DNA from: Nitrospirota bacterium
GTDB lineage: Bacteria; Nitrospirota; Thermodesulfovibrionia; UBA6902; DSMQ01
Assembly: GCA_016207865.1 (NCBI GenBank)
Contig: JACQZD010000200.1
Location: 1-6,658, forward strand
Direction of reading: 5' to 3'
Length of the DNA stretch: 6,658 nt
Shown here: piece by piece, positions 1 to 5,963 of the stretch
How positions within the stretch are numbered: position 1 is the stretch's first letter
Layout of the letters: each line of letters starts with the position of its first letter
Notes under the pieces: model-generated
Told to the model about the DNA's origin: nothing
What the model saw: only the letters and a program-made list of their open reading frames with translations
Databases searched by the model: none
Translations under genes and position numbers: made by a program

Positions 1-1
1 A

Positions 2-820
2 ATCTTTGAGCACAGGGTATATCTGCCGAGCATTGGCTTAATAATTGCCTTTGTCAGCGCTGTCTTTTATCTTGTCTTTCGTTTTTCATCCTTCATCCTT
101 CAACCTTCATCCTTTCCCTCTCGTCACGCATTACGCATCACAGTCTTTCTGCTTGCTGATTCTGTTGTCGTGCTCTCCTTCGCCTCTTACCAGAGAAATG
201 CCGTCTGGAAGGATGAAATCACCTTATGGCAGGATATTGCCGGAAAAAGTCCGTTAAAACCACGTCCTCATTATAATCTTGGCTTTGCCTATGGGAAAAA
301 ATGGCTGCTTAATGAGGCTATCCAGGAGTATTCAATTGCTATTAGAATTAAACCCGATTATCACGAAGCACACAATAATCTCGGAGTTGCCTATGGGAGA
401 CAAAAACGAGTTGGAGAGGCTATTAACGAGTTTCTGGCGGCTGTTAAATTTAAGTATGATTTCCCTGCGGCACATAATAATCTCGGCTTTGAATACTATA
501 AACAAGGGCGGTTTGACAAGGCGATCTATGAATACTTAACTGCCATTAGTATTAAACCCGATTTTCCCGAGGCACATAATAACCTCGGCATTGCTTACGG
601 AAGAAAAGGTTTTTTTGATGATGCAATTAGAGAATTTCGTGCCGCGATAGAGTTACGGCCCGGTTATCAGAACGCATACTACAACCTTGGTATTGCTTAC
701 AAAACCCAAAATCGTATAAACGAAGCTATGAAAACGCTTCAATACGCGGTCTTTCTTAATCCTAATGATTCAGAGGCCCGCTATGAATTGGAAATGGTTT
801 CTAAAAACCCGGGTAATTAG
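2..820 (+). CDS. C-terminal part of a multi-pass membrane protein with TPR repeats (5' end outside window)
   Basis: The frame is open from base 2 to a TAG stop, giving 272 visible residues; the true start lies upstream. Visible residues 3-10 read FEHRVYLP, resembling the EHRxYLPS motif of bacterial TMTC-like membrane TPR proteins. Two hydrophobic segments follow (about residues 8-27 and 46-61), then YQRNAVWKDEITLW, the usual junction to the soluble part. Five consecutive 34-residue TPR units cover about residues 87-256, with recurring NNLGxAY and AIxxKPDxxEA signatures, and a partial sixth unit ends the protein. The membrane half would anchor the protein and the TPR half would bind a partner; related proteins are often linked to glycosylation or envelope functions, but no catalytic motif is visible here. 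A GTG at 170 is inside the last helix and is not the start. The loop between helices is encoded by 7-bp tandem repeats, and an Asp sits inside the last helix (residue 53). The gene converges on the HD-GYP gene with an 11-bp gap. Confidence 0.87.
   Translation: MFEHRVYLPSIGLIIAFVSAVFYLVFRFSSFILQPSSFPSRHALRITVFLLADSVVVLSFASYQRNAVWKDEITLWQDIAGKSPLKPRPHYNLGFAYGKKWLLNEAIQEYSIAIRIKPDYHEAHNNLGVAYGRQKRVGEAINEFLAAVKFKYDFPAAHNNLGFEYYKQGRFDKAIYEYLTAISIKPDFPEAHNNLGIAYGRKGFFDDAIREFRAAIELRPGYQNAYYNLGIAYKTQNRINEAMKTLQYAVFLNPNDSEARYELEMVSKNPGN
85..112. repeat. Four tandem 7-bp units (TTCATCC type) inside the TPR gene
   Basis: The units are TTCATCC at 85-91 and 92-98, TTCAACC at 99-105 and TTCATCC at 106-112. 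They encode a Ser/Phe-rich stretch (SSFILQPSS) in the loop between two membrane helices. Because 7 is not a multiple of 3, gain or loss of one unit would shift the frame upstream of all TPR units. Confidence 0.85.
124..137. repeat. Second heptamer type, two tandem units (TYACGCA)
   Basis: TCACGCA (124-130) is followed directly by TTACGCA (131-137), then a partial third unit, TCAC (138-141). It lies 11 bp downstream of the TTCATCC units and has the same 7-bp period but a different sequence. Together the two blocks form a roughly 57-bp low-complexity insert in the coding region. Confidence 0.6.
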
Positions 821-831
821 CGGCTGCTTAT

Positions 832-2265
832 TTATATACCTTCAAATAACAGATATTCGGCAAGGTCAATGTTGTATTTATTTGGGTCTAAGGTTTTAAT
901 CGGAGTTCTCAGGTACTTTCCATTATTGTCTTTTTCCGCGAGGTCGGCCATAAGGCCTTTGATTTTATTGCCGCTGCTGTCTACAAGTATTAAAACTATT
1001 GGCCTATTGCTGAGCACGGTGTTGCTTTTAAACACAATACCGAATTCCTTTGTATCAAGAAGGACGAGAGAGCCGACGGGGAGTGCACCGACCATAGTTG
1101 CGAAGAATTTAACCAGAACGGGGTCATACTGCGTGCCCGCCCCTTTCACCATGGCGCTGATTGCATCGTTAGGCGCGGTCGGAATTCTTAAATAAACTCT
1201 TGCTGACGTCATTGCATCATAACCGTCTGCAAGGCTGACTATCTTTGAGAAGAAATCAGGTTCAAAGGGCGGAGAAACCTTTGGATAACCTGACATATCA
1301 TAGTTAAGGTGATGCTCAAAGGCAACAATGGCGCTTCTGAGAGATATATTATCAAGCCCCTTCAGTTTCAGTATTGTCTTTGCGCCCCAGAAAGGATGTT
1401 TTTTCATTACCACCCAGTCATTTTCATTTAACTCGGACGGTTTGTTAAGTGTTTCCGGCGGTACCTCCACCTTCCCCGTGTCATGGAAAAGCGCAACAAG
1501 CCCGAGTTCCGTGAGCGCATTTCTGCTTAAGCCGAGCCGCTGTCCGAAGGCCACAGAGAGAATGCTTACATTAACAGAGTGGTGATAGGTATATTCATCA
1601 TAATTTTTTATGGCGGTCATGCCTAAAAGCAGTTCTTCCTCATGCAGTATCAGGTCCACCATTGATTCAACAATCCTCTTTGCCTTTTTGATGTTTATTG
1701 TTTCTCCCGAGCTTAACTTGTTCATGAAACCCTTGGTATAGGAAACGGCATTGAAATATGTCTTCTTAACCTGTTTTCTTATATTAGACTCTTCCCCAAT
1801 GTCTGCCTTGTCTTCTTTAATTTTTTGCGGTGAAGTTACATCAAGCTGTTTGATGTCAAGAATGCCGTCTGAAAGGGTTTTAAACGGATCGTAGGATAAT
1901 GCTGAAGATATAAATGCTTTGAGAAATATCTGCATATCTTCAGAATTGAGCGGACCGGTTATTTTCATCCCGCCCATTTTCCGTTTTTTAAATTCGCTGA
2001 TAAGAAAAGCAAAATTCAGGAGATATTCCATGGGGTAGCTTATCCGCATGTCGTTTACATAAAAGAATTCTCCGAGCAGCTCAAGCGTGAATGTTTCCCT
2101 GGAATCTGACAGTAAAGGGTTTATCATGGAGGTGAACTTATCAACGGCGGTCAGAACGGCGACATTATTCGGCGCGTGAATCTGGGCGTTTCTTATGACA
2201 ACGGCAAGCTGGTTTATTATATCCTTTGAAATCCTGGTGATGCTTATATCTTCTTTAGCTGCCAT
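832..2265 (-). CDS. HD-GYP domain protein, probable cyclic-di-GMP phosphodiesterase with N-terminal accessory domain
   Basis: This is a 477-residue soluble protein with no signal peptide or membrane helix. Residues about 10-125 form an accessory domain that resembles the N-terminus of the upstream HEAT protein. Residues about 210-395 are the HD-GYP domain: YTYHHSVNV (225-233, H229), the HD pair H261/D262 in FHDTGK, H290, H318/H319, D323 with GYP at 326-328, and D347 in LADGYD. All the usual metal-site His/Asp residues I would expect are present, so it should be active. The usual HHExxDGxGYP is HHLNYDMSGYP here, a variation beside the ligands. Residues about 396-477 match the tail seen in many HD-GYP proteins (PVGSLVLLDT, RPIVLILVD, then DLAEYLL). 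HD-GYP enzymes hydrolyse cyclic-di-GMP; activity here is inferred. The ATG lies inside the last codons of the HEAT gene (11-bp overlap) with a weak GAAG ribosome site, indicating translational coupling. It ends in TAA. Confidence 0.93.
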   Translation of the reverse strand: MAAKEDISITRISKDIINQLAVVIRNAQIHAPNNVAVLTAVDKFTSMINPLLSDSRETFTLELLGEFFYVNDMRISYPMEYLLNFAFLISEFKKRKMGGMKITGPLNSEDMQIFLKAFISSALSYDPFKTLSDGILDIKQLDVTSPQKIKEDKADIGEESNIRKQVKKTYFNAVSYTKGFMNKLSSGETINIKKAKRIVESMVDLILHEEELLLGMTAIKNYDEYTYHHSVNVSILSVAFGQRLGLSRNALTELGLVALFHDTGKVEVPPETLNKPSELNENDWVVMKKHPFWGAKTILKLKGLDNISLRSAIVAFEHHLNYDMSGYPKVSPPFEPDFFSKIVSLADGYDAMTSARVYLRIPTAPNDAISAMVKGAGTQYDPVLVKFFATMVGALPVGSLVLLDTKEFGIVFKSNTVLSNRPIVLILVDSSGNKIKGLMADLAEKDNNGKYLRTPIKTLDPNKYNIDLAEYLLFEGI

Positions 2266-3901
2266 ATTCTATCTTCTTAATTGCGGCGCTTACATAATCC
2301 CTCAGGAGGCTGTTCTTTGAGTCCCTGAGTTTGTATAAGGCCGGGAGGGCGTCTTTATTCCCCAATAACCCGAGAGCATATGCCGCACATGCCTTGCTTT
2401 CGGCATCCTGCAGTAAGTTTAAAAATGACTTTTTCTGCAGGAGGTTTACTAAAAATGCAACCGTGTCAGTGTTATTCCAGCAGGACAGAGCCTGAAAAAA
2501 TTCCCTTTTTTCATCAAGTGACCGGTCCGAGAAGTTTTTCTCTGTAATAGCAGCAATGATTATTCCCTTGACAGTTTCAACGCCCATGCCGCTGAGGGCT
2601 TTCACCGCAGCCTTTCGTACCATAGCATCGGCATCATTGAGGTAATCTTTTAATATGCGTATTGAGGCCGGATTTTTAAAGTCGCCAAATGCATTTGCTA
2701 GCTCCTTTCTTACTTTCGCATCTGTGTGTTTTGCCATCGGCAGCAAATATTCCACCGCTTTATTATCACCGATCTGGCTGAGGATATAAATGATGTTTCT
2801 AACAACATACCACCTCGGGTCCTTGAGCCCTGCCGCAAATACCGAGATATCTGTTTTACCGAGACGGATGAGTATATTGATAATTTTTTTTCTTCCGTGG
2901 ATGCTTTCCTGCGTGCCCAAAACCGAGATGAAGCCGGTTACGGCATTTTTACCCAGAAGCCCCAGGTATTCATCTAAAATATTTTCATCTGTTTTTTCCT
3001 CAGAGTCCAGCATTCCGCCTACTTGTTTGATTATCTCTTCAGAGTTAACGATTGACAGCAGCAGCTTCAAATGGTGTTTGATATTATCAGGGGTTGAGGG
3101 GTTTTCCGCAGCTTCTTTTGTTTTTTTAATGATGTTTACAAAAACTGAAAAATCTCTGTATTTAATGGCATATAAAATAATAGCATTAAAGGCATGGATA
3201 ACATCTTCAAGTTCAGTTGTGTTTTCCGCCAGAGAGAGCATCTCAAATAAAATCTGTAAAAGTTTTCCGGTTTTGTCCGCAATATCCTTTGTTTTTTCGT
3301 TTATAAGCAGTTGAATGTCTCTATCAGTCAGGTCGGCCGTTGAAATATCTCTTATGTCTTTTGCGCTGAATGAGTCTGTATAGGCTTTTAATATCATGTC
3401 CACATCAGGCGCCTTATTTTTTATCTCTGTAAGCGCCTTTATTTCGTAGTCTTCCTCCTCAAGCAGGAAGGCTTCATCAGCGAGATATTTTATGCTTTTA
3501 AAGTCTTTTTCCCAGAGCAGTGTGACTATATCGTCGTCAACAGCCTCTCTGTCAAAATCCAGCGCAATAATCTTCAAAAAATTTTCCAGCTCCTCTTTTG
3601 ACAGCCCTTTTTTAAAACTTAATTCACGAAGTCCGTCCTTGAAAAAAAAGAGGGCCAGATTATTATCTTTTCCGGGATTATGGTATACCTGCTCGGAACC
3701 GAAGAAGATATCATTCTGTTTTATTTTTAAGGTAAGTTCATTTTTGTAATTGAAAAAATCAACAAACATTGCATGGATATTATCCAAAGTTTTTGCATAA
3801 ATCGGGTTGTTGTCCGGATATAGTTTGAGGGTCTTCTTTGCTTTAATAAAAACCTGAACTAAGTCTTTTGCTATTCTTACGTCTTCTGATGATGTTTCCA
3901 T
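2255..3901 (-). CDS. HEAT-repeat protein, operon partner of the HD-GYP protein
   Basis: The product is 548 residues and apparently cytoplasmic. Residues about 8-115 form an N-terminal domain (KTLKLYPDNNP near 23-33, FF at 66-67, GLSKEELENFLK at 99-110) that aligns without gaps over its first 45 or so residues with the start of the HD-GYP protein. Residues about 120-310 are helical, charged and unassigned. HEAT_2-like repeats follow: about 355-440, with helix pairs such as DPRWYVVRNIIYIL, DAKVRKELANAFGD and DAMVRKAAVKALSG, and a further repeat at about 498-543 (SKACAAYALGLLG, then a final helix). No catalytic motif is seen; HEAT solenoids are normally protein-binding scaffolds. It is first in the operon and overlaps the HD-GYP start by 11 bp, so it probably regulates or localises that enzyme; this is inference. 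The ATG at 3901 lacks a good Shine-Dalgarno sequence (AAAATTCT precedes it), but an extended -10 promoter sits about 50 bp upstream. It ends in TAA. Confidence 0.88.
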   Translation of the reverse strand: METSSEDVRIAKDLVQVFIKAKKTLKLYPDNNPIYAKTLDNIHAMFVDFFNYKNELTLKIKQNDIFFGSEQVYHNPGKDNNLALFFFKDGLRELSFKKGLSKEELENFLKIIALDFDREAVDDDIVTLLWEKDFKSIKYLADEAFLLEEEDYEIKALTEIKNKAPDVDMILKAYTDSFSAKDIRDISTADLTDRDIQLLINEKTKDIADKTGKLLQILFEMLSLAENTTELEDVIHAFNAIILYAIKYRDFSVFVNIIKKTKEAAENPSTPDNIKHHLKLLLSIVNSEEIIKQVGGMLDSEEKTDENILDEYLGLLGKNAVTGFISVLGTQESIHGRKKIINILIRLGKTDISVFAAGLKDPRWYVVRNIIYILSQIGDNKAVEYLLPMAKHTDAKVRKELANAFGDFKNPASIRILKDYLNDADAMVRKAAVKALSGMGVETVKGIIIAAITEKNFSDRSLDEKREFFQALSCWNNTDTVAFLVNLLQKKSFLNLLQDAESKACAAYALGLLGNKDALPALYKLRDSKNSLLRDYVSAAIKKIEYGS

Positions 3902-3951
3902 AGAATTTTAATTTTAAGTTGTGTTAAAATAGTTTTCAGTTGCCCTAATAT

Positions 3952-3960
3952 ATTATACCA
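3952..3960 (-). promoter_or_regulatory. Extended -10 promoter for the HEAT/HD-GYP operon
   Basis: Read on the minus strand the sequence is TGGTATAAT: a perfect TATAAT -10 box preceded by the TGn extension. There is no good -35 box (GCTATG at 17-bp spacing), as expected for an extended -10 promoter. Transcription would begin near 3945, leaving a leader of about 44 nt before the ATG at 3901. Confidence 0.6.
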
Positions 3961-3992
3961 CTACTTTTATACAGCATAGCATATATAAAAGA

Positions 3993-4006
3993 GTGTGAAA
4001 ACACAC
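3993..4006. promoter_or_regulatory. 14-bp perfect inverted repeat, candidate operator
   Basis: GTGTG, AAAA and CACAC form 5-bp arms around a 4-bp centre. The centre is about 55 bp upstream of the predicted minus-strand start and about 130 bp upstream of the plus-strand one, a position that would suit an activator of the HEAT/HD-GYP operon. The TGTG/CACA arms recall CRP/FNR-type half-sites, but the spacing is shorter than the usual TGTGA-N6-TCACA, so no regulator can be named. Confidence 0.35.
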
Positions 4007-4112
4007 ATAATTTTGGCTATTTAACGCACAGAGCGACTGTAAAAATTTGCAACAGGCAGGTTTTTCCCTTATTTTTTAATTGGTTTTATCTTTTTAATTT
4101 TTATTTCACCTT

Positions 4113-4121
4113 TGGTATTAT
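4113..4121 (+). promoter_or_regulatory. Probable extended -10 promoter of the NHL/BACON gene
   Basis: TGGTATTAT has the TGn extension and one mismatch to TATAAT, almost identical to the box of the divergent operon. The -35 region is weak (TTTAAT at 17-bp spacing) but lies in a T-rich tract. A start near 4128 would give a leader of about 27 nt. Confidence 0.45.
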
Positions 4122-4140
4122 TTTTGCTTAATTTAAAGAT

Positions 4141-4144
4141 GGAG
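4141..4144 (+). promoter_or_regulatory. Ribosome binding site of the NHL/BACON gene
   Basis: GGAG lies 10 nt upstream of the ATG at 4155. Together with the signal peptide that begins immediately at this ATG, it fixes the start. Confidence 0.6.
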
Positions 4145-4154
4145 CTAAATAACC

Positions 4155-5963
4155 ATGAAGAAAACCAAATCAATACATAACATTGCAAAATTCCTAATAA
4201 TTTCAGCTATTTTCAGCATTTTTCTGCTTTCTTTCGCAAGTTATTCGCAGGCAGTTGCTCCTGCCTTTACAAAGCTCCAGGCGGTTTCAACAAGCGCTCC
4301 TACGGCCTTGGCGCTTGATGCGCGCGAAAACCTCTATATAGTTTCTTCAACTCAAAACAGCTTAAATATATACAACCACAACGGGGCATACCTTGCTTCA
4401 CTTCTGACTCTTAATAAACCGATCAGCGTTGCCGTAGATGCAGGCGGAAGGATTTTTATTGGGAATGCTGGCGCAAATAATGTAGAAGTATACGATGGGA
4501 ATTTAAACTTTTTATTTAAACTCGGTTCTGGCAATGGCGAATTTGTAACACCGGCAGCAATTACAACTGACAATACAGGCAATATATACGTAGCGGATTT
4601 AAAGTCAAATATTATAAAAATTTACAACCCTGACGGTTCCTATAAATCATCATTCGGTTCAACAGGCAGCGGCGATGGTCAGTTTCAGTCTCCGACATCA
4701 ATAGCGATAAATGAAGCGGCCGGGGAGATAATAGTTTCAGACCTCAAGGTAATCACGACAAGTCAGGGGATTACCGAGAGTGCAAGGATACAGATTTTTG
4801 ACATGAATGGTGTATTTAAACGCACCTTTGGCTCTTATGGACAGGGTGAAGGATATTTAATAAGGACGATGGGCGTTGATGTTGACGGCGCAGGCAGTAT
4901 ATATGTAACGGATTCCTATCAAAATATAGCTCAGGTGTATGACGGCAACGGCGTATATCTTGGAAGCATTTATGATGAAATCAGCCCTATGAGAACCCCG
5001 ATGGGCATTGCGATTGGTAAGAGCAACAGGCTTTTCATAGCATCACTGAATGCCGAAAGGGTGGATGTCTTCGGAGTGGATTCATATACAGTGATGGGCG
5101 TAAGTCCGCTGGTCCTTTTATTTGAAGGACAGCAGGGCGGCAGTCTTCAGGCGCAGAATGTAGAAGTAAGCAATACCGGCACCGGAACGCTTAACTGGAC
5201 GGCATCTGCAAGTGACAGTTGGATAACCCTCTCGCAGACTTCCGGGTCAACCCTTCCCTCTCAGGCAGCTATAATAAATGTAGGGATAAATCTTGCAGGT
5301 CTTTTGGCCGGCACATATTCAGGGACGGTAACAGTAATGGCTGAGTCTGGAGTAACGGAAGTTGTAAGCATATCGCTTACGGTCACCCCGCCTCCTGCAG
5401 TGCTTTCGGTAAATCCGTCTTCATTGGATTATACATCTCTAAATGGTTCAGCGCCGTCAGCGCAGACGCTTGCGATTGAAAATACCGGAGGCGGCACGCT
5501 TAACTGGAATGCAACAAGCAACAGCGGTTGGATAGCGTTGAATAAATATTCAGGCACAGCGCCGGATACAGTTACGGTATCTGTTGATACGGCCGGACTT
5601 AGTGCAGGAACGTATGTCGGGACCATTACAGTAACGGCAAACGGCGCAACCGGAAGCCCGGCTAATATAATTGTTACTTTAAATGTAATAGCATACGGCA
5701 CGATAAATGTAACAACAAACCGTGCAGCAGCAACTTTTACAATCAGCGGTCCTGCATCTTATTCAGGCAGCGGGACAAGCATGACAGCGACAGATGCCCC
5801 TCCGGGCACTTATGCAATAATTTATGGTGATGTCATAGGGTATATTACCCCCGCCTCTCAGACGCAGACATTAGCAGGCGGCGGCAGTATAAGCTTTACT
5901 GGTACATATGTAAAGAAAACAGTCGTAAAGAAAAATATCATAACAGGCGCAGGTCCCGGCTAA
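4155..5963 (+). CDS. Secreted six-bladed NHL propeller protein with two BACON-like domains and a PEGA-like domain, ended by an in-frame TAA
   Basis: The 602-residue product starts with a signal peptide: lysines at 2, 3 and 5, a hydrophobic core at about 12-29, and likely cleavage after SQA (33). Six NHL-type repeats at about 49-311, with IYVAD-like strands and FGSTGSGDGQF-type loops, make a complete six-bladed propeller. Two BACON-like Ig-fold domains follow (about 316-411 and 416-512), each with TLNW, a W-I pair and an AGTYxGTxTV strand, so they are clear duplicates. A PEGA-like domain covers about 513-585 (PPGTYAIIYG, SFTGTYV). A lysine-rich linker leads to IITGAGPG, directly followed by TAA. 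The protein would act outside the cytoplasm, probably at the surface in adhesion or binding; no enzyme motif is seen. The same frame continues past the TAA with FG-GAP-type repeats that start from this very motif, so the intact gene was probably longer and this product may be truncated. Confidence 0.85.
   Translation: MKKTKSIHNIAKFLIISAIFSIFLLSFASYSQAVAPAFTKLQAVSTSAPTALALDARENLYIVSSTQNSLNIYNHNGAYLASLLTLNKPISVAVDAGGRIFIGNAGANNVEVYDGNLNFLFKLGSGNGEFVTPAAITTDNTGNIYVADLKSNIIKIYNPDGSYKSSFGSTGSGDGQFQSPTSIAINEAAGEIIVSDLKVITTSQGITESARIQIFDMNGVFKRTFGSYGQGEGYLIRTMGVDVDGAGSIYVTDSYQNIAQVYDGNGVYLGSIYDEISPMRTPMGIAIGKSNRLFIASLNAERVDVFGVDSYTVMGVSPLVLLFEGQQGGSLQAQNVEVSNTGTGTLNWTASASDSWITLSQTSGSTLPSQAAIINVGINLAGLLAGTYSGTVTVMAESGVTEVVSISLTVTPPPAVLSVNPSSLDYTSLNGSAPSAQTLAIENTGGGTLNWNATSNSGWIALNKYSGTAPDTVTVSVDTAGLSAGTYVGTITVTANGATGSPANIIVTLNVIAYGTINVTTNRAAATFTISGPASYSGSGTSMTATDAPPGTYAIIYGDVIGYITPASQTQTLAGGGSISFTGTYVKKTVVKKNIITGAGPG
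5100..5690 (+). repeat. Tandem duplication of a BACON-like domain within the secreted protein gene
   Basis: Two units of about 290 bp (5100-5387 and 5400-5690) encode domains with the same motif order: a VSPL or VNPSSL start, VSNTGTGTLNW or IENTGGGTLNW, SWITL or GWIAL, then LLAGTYSGTVTV or LSAGTYVGTITV. Some nucleotide identity remains around the TLNW motif (CGCTTAACTGGA in both), consistent with an old internal duplication. Confidence 0.7.
5943..5959 (+). repeat. 17-bp direct repeat encoding TGAGPG, copy 1 (copy 2 at 6099-6115)
   Basis: ACAGGCGCAGGTCCCGG occurs here and again identically at 6099-6115, 156 bp apart and in the same frame. A diverged copy lies near the window end (ACAGGTGCAGGGCCTG). 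The first copy is followed two bases later by the TAA, the second by a proline codon. This marks repeat-unit boundaries of the FG-GAP-like array. Confidence 0.75.

Larger units (their letters stand above)
3902..4154. other. Divergent intergenic region, AT-rich
   Basis: These 253 bp separate the two divergent transcription units. The left part holds the minus-strand extended -10 box and the inverted repeat. The right part (about 4060-4110) is a T-rich tract with TTTTTAATT at 4073-4081 and again at 4091-4099, which could act as an UP element or curved DNA for the rightward promoter. I see no small ORF, RNA gene or riboswitch consensus. Confidence 0.6.

Noticed and set aside
170..172. GTG at 170 as start of the TPR gene
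   Set aside because: It sits inside the last membrane helix, and the frame upstream encodes EHRVYLPS and another helix, so the start is outside the window.
45..257. Short plus-strand ORF at the start of the window
   Set aside because: It is out of frame with the membrane-TPR frame, which is open from base 2 and carries clear family motifs.
790..831. CCCGGG palindrome next to a run of T on the minus strand as a terminator
   Set aside because: The palindrome has no loop and lies before the stop of the TPR gene; no stable stem-loop with a T-tail is seen in the 11-bp gap.
4021..4070. Possible cyclic-di-GMP riboswitch in the leader region (CGCACAGAGCG, then CAACAGGCAGG)
   Set aside because: The conserved GEMM blocks and their spacing are absent, and the segment lies upstream of the predicted rightward start site.
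5961..5963. Reassigned stop codon (TAA read as an amino acid in general)
   Set aside because: Both minus-strand genes end at TAA at sensible family lengths, so TAA acts as a normal stop here.
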